DNA of 25,595 bases from an uncultured Christensenella sp. (GTDB lineage Bacteria > Bacillota > Clostridia > Christensenellales > UBA3700): contig CAJTNW010000007.1 in NCBI GenBank assembly GCA_910577795.1, positions 28,884 through 54,478 on the forward strand, written 5' to 3'. A program made the translations under genes and the position numbers. Each line of letters begins with the position of its first letter. Position 1 is the first letter of the stretch. Below are positions 17,332-23,522 of this stretch, in pieces. Below the pieces are notes generated by a model, which was given only the letters and a program-made list of their open reading frames with translations, did not search any database and was not told where the DNA came from.

Positions 17332-17360
17332 TTGACATAAAATCATTATTATGATATAAT
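17332..17360 (+). promoter_or_regulatory. Perfect consensus promoter of the superoxide reductase fusion gene
   Basis: TTGACA-17-TATAAT, both hexamers perfect, plus an extended -10 TG (TGATATAAT). The spacer contains an inverted repeat ATCAT-TATT-ATGAT (17342-17355 region) that could be an operator for a redox or metal repressor of the Fur/PerR family; the regulator is speculative. Confidence 0.9.
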
Positions 17361-17397
17361 CTAATCATTAAAAATTGTTAAATTTTGGAGAAAATAT

Positions 17398-18012
17398 ATG
17401 GAACAAAGATTTTATAAATGTAGTCATTGTGGCAAAATTATTGCTATAGTAAAAGAAAGCGGTGTTCCTATAATCTGTTGCGGACAAAAGATGAATGAAA
17501 TTATCGCTGGAAGCACTGATGCCGCTCAAGAAAAACACATTCCTGTTTATCGTATAGAAAATAACAAAGTAATAGTTTCTGTTGGCGATGTTGAACATCC
17601 TATGACTGCAGAGCATTTAATTGAATGGGTATCTATAAAAACTAAACAAGGTAATCAAAGAAAAGCATTAACTGCCGGTCAAAAACCTCTAGTAACTTTT
17701 GCTATTTGCGAAGATGATGAGTTAGAGGCTGTATATGCTTATTGCAATTTGCATGGCTTATGGCAAGCAGAAATTTCTGCAAAATCTGTGTGCAATGTGC
17801 CTAAAACTAAACTTGCAAATGGTGACTATATTGTTTGCAATTGCAACCAAGTAAGTTATATGGATATTGTAAACGAATTACAAAAACATAATGATATTAA
17901 CAACCTACTTAAAGCATTTGAAAATGTAAAAGAAACTACTCGTTGCTCTACTGGCTGTGGTGGTTGCTATGATAAAGTAATGGAAATTTTATCAGATATT
18001 ATGAACAATTAA
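17398..18012 (+). CDS. Superoxide reductase (desulfoferrodoxin) fused to a BFD-like [2Fe-2S] domain
   Basis: A 204-residue fusion. Residues 1-126 are a two-iron superoxide reductase, which reduces superoxide to peroxide without making oxygen. Center I (desulforedoxin type) ligands are Cys8, Cys11, Cys27 and Cys28; center II ligands are His47, His67, His73, Cys116 and His119, with the conserved Glu45-Lys46 pair beside the active iron. Residues 141-204 are a BFD-like [2Fe-2S] domain with Cys147-x-Cys149 and Cys187-x-x-Cys190, plus an extra Cys183. Ordinary desulfoferrodoxin ends near residue 126, so the second domain is an addition and could carry electrons to the enzyme; that role is inference. 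TTTGGAG lies 7 bases before the ATG. It is a single-gene unit between a very strong promoter and a strong terminator. Confidence 0.92.
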   Translation: MEQRFYKCSHCGKIIAIVKESGVPIICCGQKMNEIIAGSTDAAQEKHIPVYRIENNKVIVSVGDVEHPMTAEHLIEWVSIKTKQGNQRKALTAGQKPLVTFAICEDDELEAVYAYCNLHGLWQAEISAKSVCNVPKTKLANGDYIVCNCNQVSYMDIVNELQKHNDINNLLKAFENVKETTRCSTGCGGCYDKVMEILSDIMNN

Positions 18013-18026
18013 AATATTATCAAATA

Positions 18027-18071
18027 AAACTAAAATCCCGTAACTTTTAATTGGTTACGGGATTTTAGTTT
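18027..18071. terminator. Bidirectional terminator after the superoxide reductase gene
   Basis: A perfect 18-base-pair stem (18027-18044 with 18054-18071) with core CCCGTAAC/GTTACGGG and a 9-base loop, A-rich before and T-rich after. It also serves the convergent gene ending at 18086. Confidence 0.93.
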
Positions 18072-18085
18072 TTTTATTTATTTTA

Positions 18086-18433
18086 CTACACAATATTTTC
18101 ACCCAATATAATTTTAGGCATTGTTGTTAAGCAGCGATTCCATCTTTTATAAAATTTTTCCAAACCAAGTTTTGAAACACGTGTGTGAGTACTTTCATCT
18201 TCAACAGCCCAGTACAAAACATAAGTCACTTTACCAACATATCTTGACAAACGAATAGGAGGTTTTCCATCTTTTACAGCATTAAAATCCTCTTGCCGGT
18301 GTGTGCGTTTGATATACTTCACATCGATGACTCCAGGCTGCGAAAGATAGAACTGGGAAACCTCTTTCATTAAAGTCTCAATCTCATCCTGTTTATCAAT
18401 TTTTGCCTCGTAGATACAAATTTCGTTAAACAT
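18086..18433 (-). CDS. Small ABM-like (dimeric alpha/beta barrel) protein
   Basis: A 115-residue protein without a signal or membrane segment. The alternation FNEICIYEAKIDKQDEIETLMKEVSQFYLSQPGVIDVKYIKRTHR is the strand-helix-strand start of the antibiotic-biosynthesis-monooxygenase/ferredoxin-like fold, where the PGV turn is typical; the second half (VTYVLYWAVEDESTH...) fits the remaining strands. Function cannot be predicted: the fold covers monooxygenases, heme-degrading enzymes and many unknowns. AAGGGGA precedes the ATG. It is the last gene of the minus-strand group with the kinase and two membrane proteins, 60 bases downstream of the kinase, and shares the terminator at 18027. Confidence 0.6.
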   Translation of the reverse strand: MFNEICIYEAKIDKQDEIETLMKEVSQFYLSQPGVIDVKYIKRTHRQEDFNAVKDGKPPIRLSRYVGKVTYVLYWAVEDESTHTRVSKLGLEKFYKRWNRCLTTMPKIILGENIV

Positions 18434-18494
18434 ACTATCCCCTTAAATATTTATATATTTTTATACAAAATTTAATTTATTTAATAAATATTTA

Positions 18495-19451
18495 TTATTT
18501 ATATGAAAGTTCTTTTATAACTTTTTTCATTCTTTTTAGCAAAGGATTCATAATAAATCCGTATATTTGCCCTGTTTTTATAAAACAATATACCTCATTC
18601 CAAAGTCCATAAAATGCGTTTTTATAATCGCACTCTTTAGATACTGGATATTTTTCTTTGTACAATTCATATAGTTTAAAGCATGTTCCTGTTCCACTTC
18701 TTAATTGAAAAAGTTCATATTCTCTATCACCATATTTTGAATCAAGAGGGTCAATAAAAGCCTTAACTTTTAATGGTTTTTCATACATTATATTCATAAT
18801 ATTAATGTCACCATGCAATAAAGATGGAGTGTATACATCTTGTACAAATATCTTATCCCATAGCCGCCATGCTTGTTCCATTGTATCCATAATTTTCTTT
18901 GTAAGAGTTCCTTTTTTATATTCCTCTCTTGCTGTTTCTAATATATCTATAGCAAATGGCTTATAATATTGCAACCATGTATCACAAGATGGGTTTTCTA
19001 ATAATCCAAATTTATCATTGGTTTTGGAATGTGTTTCTAATAAAGAATTTATAATTTGCTCTGCAATAATTCTTTTTTTCTTTTTAGATAAAAATAATGT
19101 AGATAAAGACATTAATAAACATTTGCCTTTAATGTATTCCATACACATACAGTCAAATGGTATATCATCTGTTCTATCTATTACTTTTATAACTTTAGGA
19201 TACTTCATTGTGGTGCTTTCACTCAATGTTGTTAGTTCAAGCGCCTCTTTTTTATGCATATCATAAAGCAAATATGCTTTTAAAACAAAGCAAGTTTGGT
19301 CTTCTAAGGTCACTTTAAATACTCTACCAAATGAACCACCACCTAAATACTCAATTTTTTCTGCTGCTTGGTTAAAATTATCTAAAATGATTTTTTTAAT
19401 ATATCCCTCAAATTCATTCTTCCCAATATTTAAACAAGTTAATTTTTCCAT
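18495..19451 (-). CDS. Aminoglycoside phosphotransferase (APH)-fold kinase
   Basis: A 318-residue kinase-like protein. Seen: the nucleotide loop GGGSFGRVFKV at 37-47, the ATP-anchoring Lys58 with Glu69, the catalytic loop H212-G-D-x4-N219 (HGDINIMNIM), and the metal-binding Asp233 in FIDPLDSKYGDREYEL. All catalytic residues are present, so it is likely active. Homologues phosphorylate aminoglycosides, choline, homoserine or sugars; the substrate here is unknown. GGGGGAG precedes the ATG by five bases. It lies 35 bases downstream of two membrane genes on the same strand, which hints that its substrate may be taken up by them; that is inference. Confidence 0.83.
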   Translation of the reverse strand: MEKLTCLNIGKNEFEGYIKKIILDNFNQAAEKIEYLGGGSFGRVFKVTLEDQTCFVLKAYLLYDMHKKEALELTTLSESTTMKYPKVIKVIDRTDDIPFDCMCMEYIKGKCLLMSLSTLFLSKKKKRIIAEQIINSLLETHSKTNDKFGLLENPSCDTWLQYYKPFAIDILETAREEYKKGTLTKKIMDTMEQAWRLWDKIFVQDVYTPSLLHGDINIMNIMYEKPLKVKAFIDPLDSKYGDREYELFQLRSGTGTCFKLYELYKEKYPVSKECDYKNAFYGLWNEVYCFIKTGQIYGFIMNPLLKRMKKVIKELSYK

Positions 19452-19486
19452 AAACTCTCCCCCTTTTTATATATGTTTTTCAACAT

Positions 19487-20128
19487 TTATTTTTTTGATT
19501 TATAAACTGAAATAGTTGCAACAACTACAGAATATACAATAATAATTAATATTGATATTAAAAGCAAATATATTGTGCTAATCTCCCCATTAAAAGTTAA
19601 AACTATTATTAATGCTACTAAAAGTAGACAACTAAATAATTTTTTCTTTTTAAAACAACTTACCCCTATAGCACCAAATAAAGCAGGCATAATGCACAAA
19701 AATACTGGGGAATTAATCATTGAAGAGGAAAAACCATAAATACTAAAAAATCCTAATATAGCACTTGTAATTACCACTGTAACAATATTAGAAACACAAA
19801 CAGAAATAACAGATACACTATGTTGCAATTCAATATTTGCATCACTATCAAGAATGTTAATGGAATTTAACATACATGGTATTTTTATATTTGATACATG
19901 TCCTGTTAACATACTTAAATATGTTGCTTTTTTACCAAAGATAGGAATATATGCAATTGCACTAAAAATAGCACTTGGATAAAATAATAATATGATAGGT
20001 ATCATTGCTTTGGAAAAATCGTCAAATTTTGGGAAGTTACCTGTTACTGCGCTAAAAATTATAGGAAAAGATATTACAATAACAACTGACAATATAGACC
20101 ATATCAATAGACTTTTACTCTTTTTCAT
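19487..20128 (-). CDS. Polytopic membrane protein, partner of the DUF5058-like protein
   Basis: A 213-residue protein with about six hydrophobic helices. I start at the ATG at 20128: it overlaps the TGA of the upstream gene (ATGA) and has GGGAG eight bases ahead; an in-frame TTG at 20143 is less likely. A hydrophilic central patch (NSINILDSDANIELQHSVS) sits between membrane pairs. I do not recognise a named family with certainty; the tight coupling to the upstream DUF5058-like gene suggests that the two subunits form one membrane complex, possibly a transporter. The C-terminus is a short basic tail (YKSKK), fitting a cytoplasmic end. Confidence 0.7.
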   Translation of the reverse strand: MKKSKSLLIWSILSVVIVISFPIIFSAVTGNFPKFDDFSKAMIPIILLFYPSAIFSAIAYIPIFGKKATYLSMLTGHVSNIKIPCMLNSINILDSDANIELQHSVSVISVCVSNIVTVVITSAILGFFSIYGFSSSMINSPVFLCIMPALFGAIGVSCFKKKKLFSCLLLVALIIVLTFNGEISTIYLLLISILIIIVYSVVVATISVYKSKK

Positions 20129-20994
20129 CCTCTCCACTCCCAAAACATAATATAATCTGGCAAAAATATAGATAATATTCCTACAAATGCTATGGTTATT
20201 AAAATACTTATTGGCAGTACCATTGATTTTAATTTTTCCATTTTATACTTTTCACTAATTTTTAGTAATATTGCCATTGTAAGGGCGGAAAGTAATACCG
20301 AAACTATAGAAATAAAGCCTGCTCCATCACCTTTAACATTCTCATTGCCTTTTGCGAGTAGATATTTTGCAAAATAAACTCCCATTATTCCAATGTACAT
20401 TAAGTTACCGGCACTTGCAATTGATAATTTTAAAATTTGCTTAAATTTAGAATTAGATTTGCTTGGACTTTCATTTGCAACATCTAAAGTAGATGCCTCT
20501 TTCCCCTCATCAGTACCAATTGCCATTTCTTCTTCTAAAATAGTATTAGAATTATTAATTGTTTTAGTTTTTTGCTTTTTTATGATGGCTAGCACAATAA
20601 ATATTGCAACACTTGCTAATCCAGAAAAAGTCATTACCCAAAATAAAACACTTAATATATAACTACTAAACGGATAATTATTTAAATTTAAACCAAAAAT
20701 ATTTAAGGAAGTTTCTGCTGCTAAAATATTATCTTGAAGAGAACCAGTAAAAATTGATTTTAATAAAACAAATTCCGCACCTAAATAACTTGCTAAAGGC
20801 AAAAAAGATAAACCTGTTGTTACTGCAGGAATTAAACTAAATACCGCGCTAGTCACCATTACCCGATTTAATTTTTGTTTTGCAAACTGCAATTTGCATT
20901 TTTTTATTTCTTTTACCAAAAAATATATATTTTGAGCAATTATAAAAATAATTCCTATACAAAACATACTAAGCATCAAGGCATTTATTGACAT
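20125..20994 (-). CDS. DUF5058-like polytopic membrane protein
   Basis: A 289-residue protein with about six membrane helices: one at the N-terminus followed by a basic FLVKEIKKCKLQ segment, more at about 45-70 and 112-138, then a polar cytoplasmic linker (140-185), then three C-terminal helices. The first third (AQNIYFLVKEIKK..., VTSAVFSLIPAVTTGLSFLPLA..., a conserved AAETSLN) resembles DUF5058 proteins of Bacillota, for which a transport role is suspected but unproven. The ATG has a poor ribosome binding site. A perfect AAGGAG lies at 21039-21044, five bases ahead of an in-frame ATT codon (21033) that would add 13 residues, so a non-standard start is possible. Its TGA overlaps the start of the partner gene. 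Confidence 0.65.
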   Translation of the reverse strand: MSINALMLSMFCIGIIFIIAQNIYFLVKEIKKCKLQFAKQKLNRVMVTSAVFSLIPAVTTGLSFLPLASYLGAEFVLLKSIFTGSLQDNILAAETSLNIFGLNLNNYPFSSYILSVLFWVMTFSGLASVAIFIVLAIIKKQKTKTINNSNTILEEEMAIGTDEGKEASTLDVANESPSKSNSKFKQILKLSIASAGNLMYIGIMGVYFAKYLLAKGNENVKGDGAGFISIVSVLLSALTMAILLKISEKYKMEKLKSMVLPISILITIAFVGILSIFLPDYIMFWEWRG

Positions 20995-21050
20995 TTGTTT
21001 TTCTACAATTCTATTTACAATATATAAATTAATTGCAACTCCTTTTGTTT

Positions 21051-21079
21051 ATTTTATCATATTTATAAAGTTTAATCAA
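21051..21079 (-). promoter_or_regulatory. Promoter of the DUF5058/partner/kinase operon
   Basis: On the minus strand TTGATT and TAAAAT are 17 bases apart with an extended -10 TG (TGATAAAAT). The predicted transcript starts almost at the AAGGAG of 21039-21044. Upstream, at 21101-21128, is a 7-base-pair hairpin (TTAAGCA/TGCTTAA) that may be regulatory. Confidence 0.55.
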
Positions 21080-21286
21080 TCCCAAATATTAAAATCATTA
21101 TTAAGCATTTAGTATTTGTATTGCTTAAAAAGTGTCAAATCTACTATAATTATCTTAATTCTACCATATTTAATAATTCCATTGCGTTTGCAGAGTTTGC
21201 TTTTTCACCACAATTTCGGAATGATTATGAGCATACAACATTGCAATAAATTTATCTTTTAATGTAATTCATAATATATCTATAAA

Positions 21287-21317
21287 TTAAAAAGTGCGCC
21301 TACCAAAGTAAACGCAC
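21287..21317 (-). terminator. Intrinsic terminator of the structured RNA
   Basis: On the minus strand GTGCGTTTAC and GTAGGCGCAC form a 10-base-pair stem around TTTG, followed by TTTTT. Two of the pairs are G-U only on the minus-strand RNA (they would be A-C mismatches on the plus strand), which supports the assigned direction. Confidence 0.88.
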
Positions 21318-21489
21318 AAAAAACGCAAACCCCGATAGTCGCCAAACCAACTGAAAAGCAAGAAACTAATCTCATGCTATTTACAGTAGGAATTTGCATT
21401 TTTATCAAATTCAAATGTAAATAGCAAAAAAGCACAAAATTATCCTAAAAAATAAAAATAGTCCTTGCTATGTATTCAATTGGTTTGGC
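21287..21489 (-). ncRNA. Structured non-coding RNA of about 203 nt, 6S-like candidate
   Basis: On the minus strand the predicted start site, 7 bases past a strong promoter, falls exactly on GCCAAACCAA (21489 downward). This 5' end pairs perfectly over 10 base pairs with TTGGTTTGGC further 3' (21341-21350). Inside the closing stem a second helix AGCAAG/CTTGCT and ACTA/TAGT leads to a large asymmetric bubble (about 32 bases on the 5' side, 6 on the 3' side), then an 11-base-pair stem TGCTATTTACA/TGTAAATAGCA and a 7-base-pair GAATTTG/CAAATTC hairpin. The RNA ends in GACTATCGGGG, a linker and an intrinsic terminator. A long rod with a central bubble and paired ends is the architecture of 6S RNA, which binds SigmaA RNA polymerase. 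The identity is not proven; raiA-type or other Bacillota RNAs remain possible. No open frame fits the region. Confidence 0.75.
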
Positions 21490-21495
21490 ATAATT

Positions 21496-21524
21496 ATTAT
21501 ATCATAATTTGTAATGAAAATCAA
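21496..21524 (-). promoter_or_regulatory. Promoter of the structured RNA
   Basis: On the minus strand TTGATT-17-TATAAT with an extended -10 TG (TGATATAAT). The start site predicted from it coincides with the first base of the closing stem. Confidence 0.8.
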
Positions 21525-21567
21525 TACTTTTATAAAAACAATTTGCAATAGTTCAAACATTCATAAA

Positions 21568-21613
21568 TAAAAATAAAATCCCTGTTAAAGTAATTTACCT
21601 TGTCAAGGATTTT
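21568..21613 (-). terminator. Probable terminator downstream of the broken DUF1273 gene
   Basis: On the minus strand AAAATCCTTG pairs with CAGGGATTTT and an inner AAGGTA/TACTTT stem encloses a 3-base loop, followed by a T-rich tract. G-U pairs favour the minus strand. It is about 160 bases after the pseudogene stop and just upstream of the structured RNA promoter. Confidence 0.55.
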
Positions 21614-21681
21614 TGTAAAATGTAGGCCCACATGCCATTAAAATGCAAAAATCGGCGGAAAAGCCAGAAGACTTTTCCACT

Positions 21682-21740
21682 GACACACTTGCGTATGTTG
21701 CGTGAAATGAACCGTTTATGTAGGTGTGTCGCGTGAAATG
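21682..21740. repeat. Inverted repeat with two direct GCGTGAAATG units
   Basis: GACACAC (21682-21688) and GTGTGTC (21724-21730) form a 7-base inverted repeat. TTGCGTGAAATG (21698-21709) and TCGCGTGAAATG (21729-21740) are near-identical direct repeats 31 bases apart. Just beside it a GGAAAAG/CTTTTCC hairpin (21658-21679) occurs. The block starts the higher-GC part of the window and may be a remnant of a mobile-element control or end region. Confidence 0.45.
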
Positions 21741-21773
21741 TTACATTATCACAGCCAAGTAGATTACAAATAA

Positions 21774-22359
21774 TTATTCTTCTGTACTTACCATCAAGTT
21801 TTCATTATAATTAATGGTTTCAATATCTATATTTTTTAAATCATAAACAACTACTTTTGGCAATTCTACTAAACCATATATGCTTTCAGCATATTTATAA
21901 GGTGCATACCAGTCAATGGTGGATTTTGTTCCGCCTGCTCTGCCGTTAAAAAGCGCTATCATTAGCGATGATTCATCGACCATATATCGGTTACGCTCAA
22001 GCATACATTCCGCCCTGGCGTACTCGTCATAAATACAGCGGACTCCGTCCAACCTCGTCGATAGTTCTCTGTAATGTTTCTTGTCTTTCTCCACCCACTT
22101 GCAGTCCTGTGTTCTGCACGGCAATGCTCCAATCAGTTTTATGTCTAAGTATTCTTCTTTGAGAGACAGCACCGTTTCGGTGCATCGCCATAACGCACAG
22201 GAATGTTTTGTATCCGTTCTCCACGGCTCCGATAATTTCATGTCGCAAGGTTTCTTTCATCGCCTTGCAACGCACATCTTCTTCGTTAAACCGCCACGGC
22301 AATTTTTGACTTCTATGCCCCGTAAAACAAACTGTTTGCGATTTAACTAATTTTAACAT
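21774..22359 (-). pseudogene. Broken DUF1273/SLOG-family gene
   Basis: The DUF1273 (YpsA-like, SLOG superfamily) proteins are nucleotide-binding-fold proteins common on plasmids, integrative elements and phages. The N-terminal half, from the ATG at 22359, reads VCFTGHRSQKLPWRFNEEDVRCKAM...GYKTFLC in one frame. The C-terminal half reads ETVLSLKEEYLDIKLIGALPCRTQD...NRYMVDESSLMIALFNGRAGGTKSTIDW in another, ending at 21774. The switch is at about 22178-22190. Family members have a GMALG-x-D-M-x-F loop exactly there, most of which is missing. So a small deletion, not a multiple of three, removed the conserved loop and shifted the frame. The gene is probably dead. It marks decayed mobile DNA next to the rhamnose genes. 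Confidence 0.85.
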
Positions 22360-22411
22360 AAAAAGATGCCGCTCCCTTACGAGAACGGCACCGTAGAATA
22401 CCGTTCCGTGG

Positions 22412-22555
22412 TTGCGAATACATAAACCCTTTTTCCGTAGAAAGTAGTTTGGAACAAGTATTACTACCTATTTTGGACTACTTTCTGCGCAAAAATACGA
22501 AGACTTCCCCCCTTTGCACAAGGTGGTTAAAGGGTTATTCTTTATGGATTCGCAA
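22412..22555. repeat. Compound nested palindrome, about 144 bases
   Basis: Outer arms TTGCGAAT (22412-22419) and ATTCGCAA (22548-22555) are perfect inverted repeats. They continue inward with CATAA/TTATG and ACCCTTT/AAAGGGT, broken by a bulge of six bases. Inside is a separate 10-base-pair inverted repeat AGAAAGTAGT/ACTACTTTCT (22439-22448 with 22477-22486), extended to 13 with one mismatch, and a run of six C. A smaller GAACGG/CCGTTC repeat lies just outside (22383-22406). It lies directly upstream of the broken DUF1273 gene. Such layered hairpins are seen in transfer or replication origins of mobile elements and in structured RNAs; I cannot decide which. Confidence 0.65.
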
Positions 22556-22664
22556 TATATTTTAGCACTTTTTATCAAAAATATTAAGGATTATCAATGT
22601 TGAAAATAAAAAAAACACTACGCATAAGGTTATCTGTTATAAGGATTTCCTTGTGGGCAAAGTA

Positions 22665-22703
22665 ATAGCACACTAACTTCGCTTACGAAGTATAGCGTGC
22701 TAT
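22665..22703 (-). terminator. Strong hairpin downstream of the GNAT gene, possible terminator
   Basis: ATAGCAC...GTGCTAT with an inner ACTTCG-CTTA-CGAAGT forms a nearly unbroken stem of 16 pairs. The one mismatch becomes a G-U pair on the minus strand. It is 58 bases after the GNAT stop, but the following tract (TTACTTTG) is a weak T-run, so it may instead be a dispersed repeat hairpin. An AAGGATTTCCTT palindrome precedes it at 22641-22652. Confidence 0.45.
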
Positions 22704-22760
22704 GCTTTATAAAGGATTATAAAGTTAAATTGAAATTTATTATTGCATTACCTTTTCAAA

Positions 22761-23246
22761 TCAAAAAAAGTAATCTCCGCCTACCATATCGTCTGGTATA
22801 TTCGAATCCTTATGTCTTGGATTGAAAAATTCGACAGCATGAAATCCCAAACGATTAATATAAAAGTGGATATTTCTTTTTTCAAAATAGGGTGTAAAAG
22901 TTTCCCAAACTTTCGTGCTTGGGTACAACCGTTCGATCTCGTTCCAAATTTTTTGTCCTACTCCCTTGCTTTGTATTCCGCATTTAACATATAAAAAGTC
23001 AAGATGATTATGCCGTGTGTCTTCGTTTATAACTACGATAGCGCCACCTGATATTTTTCCGTTCAATACCGCCTTATAAGCTACTGCGCCTTTTTTGGAC
23101 AAAGATTCATCGATGTCTTTTTCAGACAATATTTCAACATCTAAATTATTGAATATTTCCATAGCACCTTGCTGAAAAGCATCCTGCATATCTTTCTTAA
23201 ATATAGCGATATCTTCCTTTTCAATCGGCAAAAGAACAAACTCCAT
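22761..23246 (-). CDS. GNAT family N-acetyltransferase
   Basis: A 161-residue acetyltransferase of the GNAT fold. The acetyl-CoA loop is visible as YVKCGIQSKGVGQKIWNEIE (Q-S-K-G-V-G), preceded by GGAIVVINEDTRHNHLDFLYV (strands 4 and 5) and followed by HFYINRLGFHAVEFF, the usual C-terminal N-x-x-x-x-x-G-F element. The substrate is unknown. AAGGAG lies 9 bases upstream of the ATG. It has its own extended -10 promoter with a palindrome, so it is likely regulated separately from the rha genes upstream. It lies in the higher-GC part of the window and is probably acquired. Confidence 0.87.
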   Translation of the reverse strand: MEFVLLPIEKEDIAIFKKDMQDAFQQGAMEIFNNLDVEILSEKDIDESLSKKGAVAYKAVLNGKISGGAIVVINEDTRHNHLDFLYVKCGIQSKGVGQKIWNEIERLYPSTKVWETFTPYFEKRNIHFYINRLGFHAVEFFNPRHKDSNIPDDMVGGDYFF

Positions 23247-23285
23247 TTTTTATTTCTCCTTTAAATTACTGTTTATAATAGTTTC

Positions 23286-23306
23286 ATTATAGCATAACCG
23301 TTCGGT
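23286..23306 (-). promoter_or_regulatory. Extended -10 promoter with overlapping palindromic operator candidate
   Basis: On the minus strand TGCTATAAT (23286-23294) is an extended -10 without a good -35. Right before it sits the palindrome ACCGAACGGT (23297-23306), of the kind bound by TetR-family repressors. It controls the GNAT gene 40 bases downstream; the repressor is not in the window. Confidence 0.5.
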
Positions 23307-23315
23307 CTTTGTGAT

Positions 23316-23506
23316 TTATATCTCTTTGAGTTTGGTCAACACCGTATCGTCTTGTATAATGATGTGAATATAGCGACCGCATTGCGGACACTTGATAAAA
23401 GTATCTGTACCGTTTTTGCCTTGCGTCAGCGTTGTTCTGCAATAAGGACAGCAAGCATAAAAATAACCTTCAAGTACTCCTCTTGTTCATCTTTCGGTGC
23501 TGCCAT
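23316..23506 (-). pseudogene. Small zinc-ribbon protein with a one-base frame break
   Basis: The start ATG at 23506 has GGAG six bases ahead and codes MAAPKDEQEEYLK; reading then moves to another frame giving GYFYACCPYCRTTLTQG...FIKCPQCGRYIHIIIQDD, ending at 23316. The second part is a clear zinc ribbon with two Cys-x-x-Cys knuckles (CPYC and CPQC). In its own frame it has a stop only 11 codons upstream and no start codon, so the two parts belong together. One base is missing near TACTTGAAGG (23470-23480); TACCTTGAAGGT would restore the frame and give a 63-residue protein. It begins 16 bases after rhaD on the same strand. The cause may be a recent mutation or an assembly error. Confidence 0.7.
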
Positions 23507-23522
23507 TTGTGACTCCTGCGTT

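Noticed and set aside
21150..21227. Short minus-strand frame reading FRNCGEKANSANAMELLNM
   Set aside because: It looks protein-like but is closed by stops at both ends and has only 24 codons without a proper start; perhaps a tiny remnant, not a gene.
22412..22555. Retron msr-msd interpretation of the nested palindrome
   Set aside because: No reverse transcriptase is encoded within the window and no branching G context can be recognised.
23470..23480. Programmed frameshift in the zinc-ribbon gene
   Set aside because: The bases at the switch (TACTTGAAGG) do not form a slippery heptamer; a lost base is simpler.
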